The translations under genes were made by a program, and so were the position numbers. This document shows positions 36,929 through 45,937 of a DNA stretch of 64,000 bases, piece by piece (position 1 is the first letter of the stretch; the number at the start of each line of letters is the position of its first letter). The stretch covers positions 558,001 to 622,000 of the forward strand of contig NZ_JABGCI010000002.1 in assembly GCF_019799905.1 (NCBI RefSeq), read 5' to 3'. The notes under the pieces were generated by a model. That model had not been told where the DNA came from. It saw only the letters and a program-made list of their open reading frames with translations, and made no database searches. This DNA comes from Trujillonella endophytica (GTDB lineage: Bacteria > Actinomycetota > Actinomycetes > Mycobacteriales > Geodermatophilaceae).

Positions 36929-39253
36929 TCAGGGACCGGTGGTGGCGCTCGTTCCGGCGGTGGAACCGGCCCTCGGGGTCACCGTGGTGCCGGCCGGAGG
37001 GGCGGGAGGCAGCTCGCCGGCGTCCCCGGTGTCCGTCCCGCCGACCACGACCGACCGGCGCTTGGAGACGACGATGGCCGCCACGATCACCGCGGTCGCG
37101 GCCAGGGCGATGAGCACGCGGATGCCGGTGTTCGCGTCCTCCCCCACCGAGAGGCTGACGACCGCCGGGGAGATGATCAGCGCCACCAGGTTCATCACCT
37201 TGATGAGCGGGTTGATCGCCGGGCCGGCGGTGTCCTTGAAGGGGTCACCGACCGTGTCGCCGATGACGGTGGCGGCGTGGGCCTCGCTGCCCTTCCCGCC
37301 GTGGGCGCCGTCCTCGACCATCTTCTTGGCGTTGTCCCAGGCGCCGCCGCTGTTGGCCAGGAACACGGCCATGAGCGTGCCCGCGGCGATGGCCCCGACC
37401 AGGTAGGCGGCCAGCGGCCCGATGCCGAGGCCGAACCCGACGGCGACCGGCGCCAGCACCGCCATCAGCCCGGGGGTGGCCAGCTCGCGCAGCGAGTCCT
37501 TGGTGCAGATGTCGACGACGCGGCTGTAGTCGGGCCGCTCGCTGAAGTCCATGATCCCGGGACGGGTGCGGAACTGCTCCCGCACCTCGAACACGACCCG
37601 TCCCGCCGCGCGGGAGACCGCGCTGATCAGCAGGCCGCTGAAGAGGAACACGACCGACGCACCGAGGAGCGCGCCCACGATGTTGTTCGGGTTGACCAGG
37701 CTGAACGCGTCGCCGAGCGTGGCCTCCGCCTCGGCCAGCGCCACCCCCACCTGGGCGTTGTAGGAACCGAAGAGCGCCGTCGCGGCGAGCACGGCCGTGG
37801 CGATGGCGATGCCCTTGGTGATGGCCTTGGTGGTGTTCCCGACCGAGTCGAGGTCGGTCAGGACGCGGGCGCCCTCCTCGTCGATGTCTCCCGACATCTC
37901 CGCGATGCCCTGGGCGTTGTCGCTGACCGGGCCGAAGGTGTCCATCGCGACGATGACGCCGGCCGTGGTGAGCAGACCGCACCCGGCGAGCGCCACCGCG
38001 TACAGGGCCGCGCCGCCGCCGATGAGGAAGGCCAGGTAGACGCCTCCGCCGATGAGCAGCGCCGCGTACACCGCGCTCTCCAGGCCGAGCGAGATCCCCG
38101 AGAGGATCACCGTCGCCGGGCCGGTGAGCGAGCTGCGGCCGACGTCCTTGACCGGCTTGCGCGAGGTCTCGGTGAAGTAGCCGGTGAGCTGCTGGATCGC
38201 CGCCGCCAGCACGATGCCGACGAGGACCGCAAGGAAGCCCATCACCTGGGGGCTGACGACCGTGTCCTCGAGGTCGGCCACGCTCGGCAGGACCGTGAAC
38301 GACGCCGCGGCCACCAGGACCAGCGAGACGACGGCCGAGGTGAAGAAGCCGCGGTTGATCGGAGCCATCCCGCTGGAGTCGTTGCGGCCCGGGTTGGTGG
38401 CGAGCACGCCGACGACGGAGGCGATCACGCCGATGGCGGCCACGACCAGGGGGAAGACCATGCCGTCGGCGCCGAGGAACACCTGACCCAGGATCAGGGC
38501 GGCGACCAGCGTGACCGCGTAGGACTCGAACAGGTCCGCGGCCATGCCGGCGCAGTCGCCGACGTTGTCCCCCACGTTGTCCGCGATGGTGGCGGCGTTG
38601 CGGGGGTCGTCCTCGGGGATGCCCGCCTCCACCTTGCCGACGAGGTCGGCGCCGACGTCGGCGGCCTTGGTGAAGATGCCGCCGCCGACGCGCATGAACA
38701 TCGCCAGCAGCGCCCCGCCGAAGCCGAAGCCCTCGAGCACCACCGGCGCCGTCTCGTCGAAGAGGAGCAGCGCCAGCGAGGCACCGAAGAGGCCGAGGCC
38801 GATGGTGATCATCCCGACGACGCCGCCGGTGCGGTAGGCGATGCGGAAGGACGGGATGTAGCCGCCACCGCGGGCGGCCGCCGCCATGCGGACGTTGCCC
38901 CGGGTTGCCAGCGTCATCCCGATGAAGCCGACCGCCGCGGAGAACAGCGCGCCGACCAGGAAGAACACCGCGCGGCCGGCCTTGGTCCCCCAGCCGCCCT
39001 CGGTCACGGGCAGCACGAGGAGCAGCAGGAACACGATGACGGCGAAGACGCCGAGCGTGCGGAACTGTCTGCGCAGGTAGGCCGCCGCGCCTTCCTGCAC
39101 CGCCCGCGCGATGTCACGCATCTTCTGCGTGCCCTGGTCGGCGGCCATGACGGCCCGGATCAGGTACGCGGCGAAGGCGAGGGCGGCGAGGGAGATGGCG
39201 AGGACGACGACGACGATCGCCACGTCCCCGCCGGACAGACCGGACTCCTGCAT
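36929..39253 (-). CDS. hppA: K+-independent proton-pumping membrane pyrophosphatase
   Basis: A 774-residue integral membrane enzyme with about 16 helices that couples pyrophosphate hydrolysis to H+ export. Catalytic segments are GGGIFTKAADVGADLVGKVEAGIPEDDPRN, NVGDNVGDCAGMAADLFES, DTFGPVSDNAQGIAEM and TVGDPFKDTAGPAINPLIK. GNTTKAITKG has Lys where K+-dependent enzymes have Ala, so it should not need K+. The ATG at 39251-39253 has a GGGAGGA ribosome site. It ends in a Pro/Thr/Ala-rich tail. A soluble pyrophosphatase gene is also present in this window. Confidence 0.97.
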   Translation of the reverse strand: MQESGLSGGDVAIVVVVLAISLAALAFAAYLIRAVMAADQGTQKMRDIARAVQEGAAAYLRRQFRTLGVFAVIVFLLLLVLPVTEGGWGTKAGRAVFFLVGALFSAAVGFIGMTLATRGNVRMAAAARGGGYIPSFRIAYRTGGVVGMITIGLGLFGASLALLLFDETAPVVLEGFGFGGALLAMFMRVGGGIFTKAADVGADLVGKVEAGIPEDDPRNAATIADNVGDNVGDCAGMAADLFESYAVTLVAALILGQVFLGADGMVFPLVVAAIGVIASVVGVLATNPGRNDSSGMAPINRGFFTSAVVSLVLVAAASFTVLPSVADLEDTVVSPQVMGFLAVLVGIVLAAAIQQLTGYFTETSRKPVKDVGRSSLTGPATVILSGISLGLESAVYAALLIGGGVYLAFLIGGGAALYAVALAGCGLLTTAGVIVAMDTFGPVSDNAQGIAEMSGDIDEEGARVLTDLDSVGNTTKAITKGIAIATAVLAATALFGSYNAQVGVALAEAEATLGDAFSLVNPNNIVGALLGASVVFLFSGLLISAVSRAAGRVVFEVREQFRTRPGIMDFSERPDYSRVVDICTKDSLRELATPGLMAVLAPVAVGFGLGIGPLAAYLVGAIAAGTLMAVFLANSGGAWDNAKKMVEDGAHGGKGSEAHAATVIGDTVGDPFKDTAGPAINPLIKVMNLVALIISPAVVSLSVGEDANTGIRVLIALAATAVIVAAIVVSKRRSVVVGGTDTGDAGELPPAPPAGTTVTPRAGSTAGTSATTGP

Positions 39254-39476
39254 GTGGTTCCTCCCAGCGGTCAGCGACTGCCGGGACACACGCGCCCCGG
39301 ACGGCGGAGGTCTCGCCCGGCCGGTGGATCGGTCCACCGGCCCGGGCGCCGCGCGAGTGTAAGCCAGATCACACCCCGTTCCGGTAGTCCCGGATGCGGA
39401 CCGTCACGCGCAGTGGCGGGTCCGGGGCGTTGCCCGTGGGCGCCGCCCGGTTGCCCTCAGGTGTGACAGTTGAGGG

Positions 39477-42020
39477 GTGACCACGCTCCACCCGGTCCGG
39501 CCGGCTCCCCCTCCCGGCACGGACGCCGGTCCCGAGGGGCGTGCCGGGCCGACCGCGGTGCTGCCGGGTGCCGACCTGCTCGACGACCTGCTGTCCGGCA
39601 CCCCGGAGGAGGAGCACCCGGTCACCCACGTGCACCGGCTGCCCGTCCGCGAGAGCCGCACGCTCCCCTGGCCGGCGTGGGTGGCACCGGAGCTGCGGCG
39701 ACGCCTGGAGCAACAGGGTGTGCGCGCGCCCTACCGGCACCAGGTCGAGGCGGCGCAGCTCGCACACGACGGGACGTCGGTGGTCGTGGCGACCGGCACC
39801 GCCTCCGGCAAGTCGCTGGCCTACCAGTTGCCCGCGCTCAGCCGGCTGGCCGAGGACGACCGCGCCTGCGTGCTCTACCTGGCCCCGACGAAGGCGCTGG
39901 CCCGCGACCAGCTGGCGTCGGTGGCCGCGCTGGCCGACCCCTCGGTGCGCCCGGCGGCCTATGACGGGGACACCCCGGGCGAGGAGCGCGACTGGGTCCG
40001 GCGGCACTCGCGCTGGATCGTGACCAACCCGGACATGCTGCACCGCGGTGTGCTGCCGGCCCACCAGAAGTGGTCCTCGACCCTGCGCCGGGTGGCCTAC
40101 GTCGTGATCGACGAGTGCCACGCGTACCGCGGGGTGTTCGGCTCGCACGTGGGGCACGTCCTCCGCCGGCTGCGCCGGATCTGCCGCCGCTACGGCGCCG
40201 AGCCGGTGTTCGTGCTGGCCTCGGCCACCGTCAGCGACCCGGCCGGAGCGGCCGGCCGGCTGGTGGGTGCCCCCGTCGTCGCCGTGACCGAGGACGGATC
40301 GCCGCGCCCGGGAGCGACGTTCGCGCTGTGGGAGCCGCCGCTCACCGAGCGGCTGGGCGAACACGGCGCCCCGCTGCGCCGCTCCGCGGCCCACGACACG
40401 GCGTCGCTGCTGGCCGACCTGGTGGAGCGGCAGGCCCGCACCCTGGCCTTCGTGCGGTCGCGGCGCAGCGCCGAGTCGGTCGCCGACCAGGCCCGGCGGG
40501 TCCTCGTGGAGCGCGGGCGTGCCGACCTGGCCGCCCGGGTCGACTCCTACCGCGGCGGATACCTTCCCGAGGAGCGCCGCGAGCTCGAGCGATCGCTCTC
40601 CTCCGGCGAGCTGCTGGGCGTCGCCACGACCAACGCCCTCGAGCTCGGCATCGACATCGCGGGCCTGGACGCCGTGGTGCTGGCCGGCTACCCCGGGACG
40701 CTGGCCTCGCTGTGGCAGCAGGCCGGCCGCGCGGGCCGCGCACAGCGGGAGTCGCTGGTGGTCTTCGTGGCCCGGGACGACCCGCTGGACCACTACCTCG
40801 CCCACCACCCGCGCGCCGTGTTCGGCCGGCCGGTGGAGGCGACGGTCACCGACCCGAGCAACCCGTACGTGCTCGGCCCGCAGCTGTGCTGCGCCGCGGC
40901 AGAGCTGCCCCTCGTGCCGGCCGACCTGGCCGACTTCGGTGGTCCCGTGGCCGAGGCCCGGGTCGAGGAGCTGGTCGCCGAGGGCCTGCTCCGGCGGCGG
41001 CCGACCGGCTGGTACTGGGCCGGGCGCGGGCGGCCGGACGTGGACATCCGCGGTGACGGCCTGGCCCCCGTGTCGATCATCGAGGGTGCGACCGGCCGGC
41101 TGCTGGGCACCGTCGACGGCGGGGCCGCCCACTCGACCGTGCACACGGGCGCGCTGTACGTGCACCGGGGCGAGACGTTCGTCGTCGATGAGTTCGACGT
41201 CGAGGACGCGTGCGCGGTCGTGCACCCGGAGTCCCCGGAGTGGACGACCGTGGCGCGCGACGTCACCGACCTGTCCGTGGTGGACGTCGACCGGTCGCGC
41301 CGGCTGAGGACGGTCACCGCCCACACCGGCGTCGTCGACGTCATCAACCAGGTGGTGGCCTACCAGCGACGTCGGCAGGGCAGCGGTGAGGTGCTCGCCG
41401 AGTTCCCGCTGGACCTGCCGCCCCGCCAGCTGCGCACCCGCGCGGTGTGGCTGACGCTGGACGACCGCGCCGTCGACCACGCGGAGGTGGACGACGCGAC
41501 GCTGCCCGGAGCCCTGCACGCCGCCGAGCACGCCGCGATCGGGATCCTGCCGCTGCTGGCGACCTGCGACCGCTGGGACCTCGGCGGTCTGTCCACGGCC
41601 GTGCACCCGGACACCGGCGCGGCGACGATCTTCGTCTACGACGGCCACCCCGGCGGCGCCGGCTTCGCGGAGCGCGGGTACGCCGAACTCCGGCGGTGGC
41701 TGCAGGCCACCCGCGCGACCATCGCCAGCTGCGAGTGCGAGAGCGGCTGCCCCTCCTGCGTGCAGTCGCCCAAGTGCGGCAACGGCAACGACCCGCTGGA
41801 CAAGGCCGGCGCCGTACGGGTGCTCGACGTGGTCCTCGACGAACTCGCGGCCGCCGACGAGCGGACCGGTCTCCACGGCTCCGGGAACGCCTCCGGCTCC
41901 GCGCCGGACCCCGACGCGGACGCGGGTAACGGGGTCGTCGCCGGCGACGCCGCCTCCGACGAACCCGTCGACGACATGAGGGGCTGCGGCGCCGACGACG
42001 TGGAGGACCTCGTCTTCTGA
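39477..42020 (+). CDS. DEAD/DEAH-box helicase with DUF1998/MZB zinc region (MrfA/Hrq1-like)
   Basis: An 847-residue superfamily 2 helicase. Seen are YRHQVEAAQLAHDGTSVVVATGTASGKSLAY (Q-motif and Walker A variant TASGKS), YLAPTKALARDQL, DECH (VVIDECHAYRGVFGSH), LASATVSDP, then the second RecA domain with TTNALELGIDIAGLDAVVLAGYPG and [18 protein letters not shown]. The C-terminal region holds the four-Cys cluster CECESGCPSCVQSPKCGNGN (Cys-x-Cys-x3-Cys-x2-Cys-x5-Cys) typical of MrfA/Hrq1, helicases of DNA repair. GTG 39477 has no clear ribosome site. It is convergent with the Tad cluster, as in mycobacteria. Confidence 0.93.
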   Translation: MTTLHPVRPAPPPGTDAGPEGRAGPTAVLPGADLLDDLLSGTPEEEHPVTHVHRLPVRESRTLPWPAWVAPELRRRLEQQGVRAPYRHQVEAAQLAHDGTSVVVATGTASGKSLAYQLPALSRLAEDDRACVLYLAPTKALARDQLASVAALADPSVRPAAYDGDTPGEERDWVRRHSRWIVTNPDMLHRGVLPAHQKWSSTLRRVAYVVIDECHAYRGVFGSHVGHVLRRLRRICRRYGAEPVFVLASATVSDPAGAAGRLVGAPVVAVTEDGSPRPGATFALWEPPLTERLGEHGAPLRRSAAHDTASLLADLVERQARTLAFVRSRRSAESVADQARRVLVERGRADLAARVDSYRGGYLPEERRELERSLSSGELLGVATTNALELGIDIAGLDAVVLAGYPGTLASLWQQAGRAGRAQRESLVVFVARDDPLDHYLAHHPRAVFGRPVEATVTDPSNPYVLGPQLCCAAAELPLVPADLADFGGPVAEARVEELVAEGLLRRRPTGWYWAGRGRPDVDIRGDGLAPVSIIEGATGRLLGTVDGGAAHSTVHTGALYVHRGETFVVDEFDVEDACAVVHPESPEWTTVARDVTDLSVVDVDRSRRLRTVTAHTGVVDVINQVVAYQRRRQGSGEVLAEFPLDLPPRQLRTRAVWLTLDDRAVDHAEVDDATLPGALHAAEHAAIGILPLLATCDRWDLGGLSTAVHPDTGAATIFVYDGHPGGAGFAERGYAELRRWLQATRATIASCECESGCPSCVQSPKCGNGNDPLDKAGAVRVLDVVLDELAAADERTGLHGSGNASGSAPDPDADAGNGVVAGDAASDEPVDDMRGCGADDVEDLVF

Positions 42021-42051
42021 GCCGGGCACGCCGGCCGGGCCGGACCCGACA

Positions 42052-42422
42052 TCAGGGGCCGCGGGACCGGCACGGGCCCGGCCCAGCGCGTGCCGGGTGC
42101 CCAGTGGCCCCAGGTGAACGGCGACCTCGACCGTCACGGCCACGACCGCCCCGTCGCCGACCGAGCAGCTGAGCAGCGACGCCGCGTTGGCCTGCGCCAC
42201 CTCGCCGGCCACCGCGCAGGCGGTGGGGTCGCCGGCGACCGCCCGGCCTGCGCCCGCGAGCGCGGCCAGGTCGGCCGCCGCCGCAGCCCGGTGGCGGGCG
42301 GTGACCGCGGCGCCGATGAGGACCGCTGCCAACCCGACCGCGGCGAGGACCCCGCCGAGGGCGATGACCCACACCGTCGCCGAGCCCCGCTCCCCGCGGA
42401 GCGAGGTGCAGCGGGCCCTCAC
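42052..42422 (-). CDS. TadE-like secreted protein of the helicase/Tad neighbourhood (stop codon missing)
   Basis: Starts at GTG 42420-42422, overlapping the tadE stop. The N-terminus has GERGSATVWVIALGGVLAAVGLAAVL (short basic leader plus hydrophobic helix) and TARHRAAAAADLAALAGAG, typical of the Rv3654c-type proteins next to this helicase. The family ends at about ...RARAGP; here no stop follows. The frame stays open antisense through the whole helicase gene to 39369. The TGA at 42052-42054 is one base out of frame. The end given is where the family is expected to stop. A frameshift, sequencing error or genuine extension are all possible. Confidence 0.7.
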
Positions 42423-42814
42423 CCGGACACCGCCGGCACCGCGCCCGGTTCCAGTTCCGCGACCGCCGTGGCACCGACCTCCACGGCCAGCGGAACCGGG
42501 CCCAGAGGCGCGACCGCCGTCGCGACGGTGACCTCGACGCGGCCGCCGGTCACGGCGACGACCGTCGTGGCACCCTCGGGGGCGGCCCGCTCGACCACGG
42601 CCCGTACCGCGGCGGCGTCGTCGCCCCGGGCGGCTGCCCGGGCGCCCTCCCGGGCGGCGTCGAGGCACCGCAGGTGGGCACCCACGACCGTGATCGCGGC
42701 GATCGCCCCGGCGAGGACGAGCAGGAGCACCGGCAGGACCACGGCCGTCTCGGCGGTGACCATGCCGGCCTCGCCGCGCAGCCGGAGCCGTGCTGCCCGC
42801 CACCGAGGACGCAC
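42419..42814 (-). CDS. tadE: TadE-family pilus/secretion protein
   Basis: A 131-residue minor-pseudopilin-like protein. A basic leader ends in EAG, followed by MVTAETAVVLPVLLLVLAGAIAAITVV: the pseudopilin-like G17|MVTAE site and membrane helix. The rest is Ala/Val-rich and extracytoplasmic with one Cys (LRCLDAAREGARAAARGDD). The GTG start is two bases after the pilin stop. It belongs to the seven-gene Tad-like operon that runs from ssd downward. Confidence 0.85.
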   Translation of the reverse strand: MRPRWRAARLRLRGEAGMVTAETAVVLPVLLLVLAGAIAAITVVGAHLRCLDAAREGARAAARGDDAAAVRAVVERAAPEGATTVVAVTGGRVEVTVATAVAPLGPVPLAVEVGATAVAELEPGAVPAVSG

Positions 42815-42816
42815 GG

Positions 42817-43110
42817 TCAGGACAGCGTGGCCAGCGCGGAGGCGACCAGGTCGCCGAGCGCGGTGACGATCGACCCGCCGGTCACCACCTTGTAGAGGAC
42901 CGCAGCGAAGGCACAGGCGGCGATCGTCCCGACGGCGTACTCGGCGGTGCTCATCCCCGCCTCCGGCTCGTCGAGCAGCCTCGCCCACCGGCGGGCGAGG
43001 CGACCGCTCGACGGCGGCCGCTCGACGGTGCTCTCGTCGGCGGCCGCCGCGGGGCCGGCGGCTGCCGGCTCGAGGGCTGCGGGGGTGGTGGTCAAGTGCT
43101 GAGCGGTCAT
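42817..43110 (-). CDS. DUF4244 Flp-like pilin
   Basis: A 97-residue prepilin with a long cytoplasmic leader. The Flp-type processing motif is G52|M-S-T-A-E57-Y58 followed by a hydrophobic helix (AVGTIAACAFAAVLYKVV) and a short Gly/Ser/Leu tail. It is the likely structural subunit of the Tad pilus. Its ATG follows a textbook CAGGAGG site, the strongest in the operon, fitting high expression. No prepilin peptidase gene lies in this cluster. Confidence 0.88.
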   Translation of the reverse strand: MTAQHLTTTPAALEPAAAGPAAAADESTVERPPSSGRLARRWARLLDEPEAGMSTAEYAVGTIAACAFAAVLYKVVTGGSIVTALGDLVASALATLS

Positions 43111-43254
43111 GGGTCCTCCTGGGTGTGGGCCCGCCGTCCGGGCCGCCGGTCCGACCGTCGTGGCCGCCGCCGTCCCAATCCACCGCCCGGCGGGACCTGT
43201 GGAGAGGGCCTCCCGCTGTGGACGGACCTAGGGTCGAGGACCCCGGGCGGGCGC

Positions 43255-43995
43255 TCACGGCAGGACGTCGGCCGCGATGCCGAGCACGACGGGGGCCACG
43301 CCGAGGCAGACGAAGGCCGGGAGGAAGCAGGCACCCAACGGCGCCAGCACCCACACGCCGGCGGCGCGCACCCCCACCTCGGTCCGGGTGCGCAGCGCGC
43401 CACGGGAGTCCGCGGCCAGGGCCTGCAGAGCGGCGACGACCGTCGACCCGGACTCCCCCGCACGGGACACGACCCGGCCCAGCGCGGCCATCGGAGGCGG
43501 CACACCGGCCCACGCCGCCCGCGCCGCCGACCCCAGGCGGTAACGACCGGCGACCGTCGCGAGCTCGAGGCCGAGGGGACCGGGGAGCGCGGCGGCGACG
43601 GCTGCCACGGCGCCGCCCACGGGCAGCCCGGCGGTCAGGCAGACGGCGAGCAGGTCGCACGCGATGGGCAGCTCGTCCTCCAGCGCGGAGTGCGCCCGCC
43701 GGGCGCCGGCGTCCCCGCCCCGACGGAGCAGCCGGTCGACACCGGCGGCGACCGCCAGGCCACCCACCACGCCGGGGAGCCCGCCGATCACCAGCAGCGT
43801 GGCTCCGCCGGCCGCCGCGGGGAACAGCGCCCGCCGGGCGGGGCTCTCCGGACGGCCCTCCCCCGGCTCGGGTGCGGCCGGCGCCCGCGCACGGGTCAGG
43901 GCGCGGGCCCGGGCCCGGCCGGGCGACGGCGCCCAGAGGAGGAGCGCGGCCGCCGCGAGGGCGCACACGGCCGGCAGGGATCCCGCGGGACTCAC
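43255..43995 (-). CDS. tadC: Type II/IV secretion system F-family membrane protein (TadC-like)
   Basis: A 246-residue inner-membrane platform protein with hydrophobic helices at the start (LPAVCALAAAALLLW), middle (ATLLVIGGLPGVVGGLAV) and end (AAGVWVLAPLGACFLPAFVCLGVAPVVLGI). The GspF/T2SSF core is LEDELPIACDLLAVCLTAGLPVGGAV and RVVSRAGESGSTVVAALQALA. GTG overlaps the tadB stop as GTGA. A 144-base gap separates it from the pilin gene and contains the pilin leader. Confidence 0.88.
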   Translation of the reverse strand: MSPAGSLPAVCALAAAALLLWAPSPGRARARALTRARAPAAPEPGEGRPESPARRALFPAAAGGATLLVIGGLPGVVGGLAVAAGVDRLLRRGGDAGARRAHSALEDELPIACDLLAVCLTAGLPVGGAVAAVAAALPGPLGLELATVAGRYRLGSAARAAWAGVPPPMAALGRVVSRAGESGSTVVAALQALAADSRGALRTRTEVGVRAAGVWVLAPLGACFLPAFVCLGVAPVVLGIAADVLP

Positions 43996-44795
43996 CTCGT
44001 CACCCGGCGCACGAGCCGCCCGGTCCAGGCGAGCCCGGCCCCCTCCAGCGCGACGCCCACGACGAGCAGCACCTGACCGGTGCCGGTCGTCGTCAGCACC
44101 CCCCAGGGGTCGGCGCCGACGCCGCTGCCCATGAGCAGGGCGAGCACCGGCAACCCGGCCAGCAACGCCGCGCTGGCCCGTGGCCCGGCCACGGCCGACC
44201 GCAGCTCGAGCCGGTGCCGCCGCCGTGCCCGCAGGTCGTCCTCGACCGTGGCCACCACGGCCGCCAGGGAACAGCCGGTACGGACGCTGAGCTGCACCGC
44301 CGCTGCCAGCCGCGCCACAGCGGCCTCCTCGGCGCCCGCGTCCGGCGGGGCAGGGGGGACCGACGCCGGCGCCCGCACCGCCCGGACCACCGCCTCGGCC
44401 CCGACCGGGTCCGGGCACGCGGCACCGGCCGCGGCGGCGGCGTCGGCGAGGGGGCGTCCGCTGCGCAGCTCGGCCGCCAGGGCGCCGAGGGCCTCGGTGA
44501 GAGCGGCGACGCGCTCCTCCTCGGCGTCCGCGCGACGGCCGCGCTGACGGGCTCCGACCGCAGCGCCCGTGCAGACAGCTGCCAGCGCCGCGACCAGCGG
44601 GGTGCTCGTGACCGCGGCGACGAGCGCGGCCAGGGCGGCCGCGCAGGCCGGCAGGGGCAGCCGGCCCCGTCCCGTGTGCGGGCCCGGACCGACCGGTACT
44701 CGGCGGCGTACGGGCCCGGGTCCGGCCGGCCAGAGCAGCAGGGCAGCGGCCAGGAGGAACGGCACGGCGGCAGGCACTCCGGGCGTTCCGGTCAC
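43992..44795 (-). CDS. tadB: Type II secretion system F-family membrane protein (TadB-like)
   Basis: A 267-residue partner of TadC. Hydrophobic helices lie at the N-terminus (VPFLLAAALLLWPAG, AALAALVAAVTSTPLVAALAAVC) and C-terminus (AALLAGLPVLALLMGSGVG, VLLVVGVALEGAGLAWTG). The cytoplasmic T2SSF part has ALGALAAELRSGRPLADAAAAAG and LSVRTGCSLAAVVATVEDDLRAR. GTG overlaps the tadA stop as GTGA. Confidence 0.87.
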   Translation of the reverse strand: MTGTPGVPAAVPFLLAAALLLWPAGPGPVRRRVPVGPGPHTGRGRLPLPACAAALAALVAAVTSTPLVAALAAVCTGAAVGARQRGRRADAEEERVAALTEALGALAAELRSGRPLADAAAAAGAACPDPVGAEAVVRAVRAPASVPPAPPDAGAEEAAVARLAAAVQLSVRTGCSLAAVVATVEDDLRARRRHRLELRSAVAGPRASAALLAGLPVLALLMGSGVGADPWGVLTTTGTGQVLLVVGVALEGAGLAWTGRLVRRVTR

Positions 44796-45937
44796 CGGGT
44801 ACCGCCGGTGCCCAGCAGCTCGTCGAGCCCGCGACGCCCGGGACAGAGCCCACCGTCGGCTCGCCACGCCGGTTCCACCACGACGAGGTCACCGGCCCGG
44901 CGGACCACGCCGAGCTCCTCCACCCGGCGCATCCCGGCGGTGCGCCGCAGGTGCACCACGACCGCCAGGGCGGCGGCCGCCTGGCTGTGCACCGCCGGCC
45001 GGTCCAGGCCGGCCGCGACGCCCAGGGCCTCCAGCCGGGCGGGCACCTCGGCGGACCGATTCGCGTGGAGCGTGCCGCAGCCGCCGTCGTGTCCGGTGTT
45101 GAGCGCGGCGAGCAGGTCGGTCACCTCCGCGCCGCGCACCTCGCCGACGACCAGCCGGTCGGGCCGCATGCGCAGGGCCTGCCGGACCAGGTCGCGCAGG
45201 CCGACGGCTCCGACGCCCTCGACGTTGGCCGGGCGGGTGACGAGCCCGACCACGTGCGGGTGGTCGGGGGTCAGCTCGGGAGCGTCCTCGCAGAGCACGA
45301 TCCGCTCGCGCCGGTCGACCAGTCCGAGCAGGGCCGACAGCAGCGTGGTCTTGCCCGAGCCGGTGCCGCCGGTGACGAGGAAGGCCAGCCGCGCGGCGAC
45401 CACCGCCCGCAGCAACGCCCCGGACTCGCCCGGCAGCGTGCCGCGGTCGGCGAGTTCGTGCAGCCCCAGCGAGCAGCGGCGCAGCACCCGCAGCGACAGG
45501 CAGGTCCCCCGCGCGGACACCGGCGACAGGACCGCGTGCAGCCGCGTGCCGTCGGGCAGGCCCGCATCCACCCAAGGGGCGGCGTCGTCCAGCCGTCGCC
45601 CGGCCGCGGCTGCCAGCCGGACCGCCAGCCGGCGCACGGCGTCGTCGTCGGGGAACCGGACGGCCGCGCGCTCCAGCCCGGCGCCCCGGTCGACCCAGAC
45701 CTCGTCCGGCCCGTTGACCAGGACGTCGCTGGTGCCGGGCGCGCGCAGCAGCTCCTCCAGCGGACCGGCGCCGGACAGCTCGTCGACTGCGGCCCGGACG
45801 GCGGAGAGCACCGTCGCGTCGCCGGCCAGGCTGCCGGCCTCCTCGCGCACCAGTGCCGCCACCGTGGAGCGGCTGGGTGCCGCCGGACCGGTGGCCAGCC
45901 GGGCCCGGACCCGCTCGACCAGCGGCGGCCCCGTCAC
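44792..45937 (-). CDS. tadA: Tad secretion ATPase (CpaF/TadA family)
   Basis: A 381-residue hexameric ATPase that powers pilus assembly. The N-domain has GPLEELLRAPGTSDVLVNGPDEVWVDRG. The motor domain has Walker A VTGGTGSGKTTLLSALLG, the Asp box (RIVLCEDAPELTPDHPHVV), Walker B PDRLVVGEVRGAEVTDLLAALNTGHDGGCGTLHAN and the His box. All catalytic residues are intact. GTG overlaps the ssd stop as GTGA. Confidence 0.93.
   Translation of the reverse strand: MTGPPLVERVRARLATGPAAPSRSTVAALVREEAGSLAGDATVLSAVRAAVDELSGAGPLEELLRAPGTSDVLVNGPDEVWVDRGAGLERAAVRFPDDDAVRRLAVRLAAAAGRRLDDAAPWVDAGLPDGTRLHAVLSPVSARGTCLSLRVLRRCSLGLHELADRGTLPGESGALLRAVVAARLAFLVTGGTGSGKTTLLSALLGLVDRRERIVLCEDAPELTPDHPHVVGLVTRPANVEGVGAVGLRDLVRQALRMRPDRLVVGEVRGAEVTDLLAALNTGHDGGCGTLHANRSAEVPARLEALGVAAGLDRPAVHSQAAAALAVVVHLRRTAGMRRVEELGVVRRAGDLVVVEPAWRADGGLCPGRRGLDELLGTGGTR

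Noticed and set aside
36923-39466. 847-codon plus-strand frame opposite hppA
   Set aside because: Asp/Gly/Arg-rich antisense shadow of the membrane pyrophosphatase; no hydrophobic segments or family motifs.
42052-42474. 141-codon minus-strand frame ending at 42052
   Set aside because: Arg/Gly-rich reading one base out of phase with tadE and the TadE-like gene. It is useful only because its stop marks where a frameshift would end the TadE-like protein.
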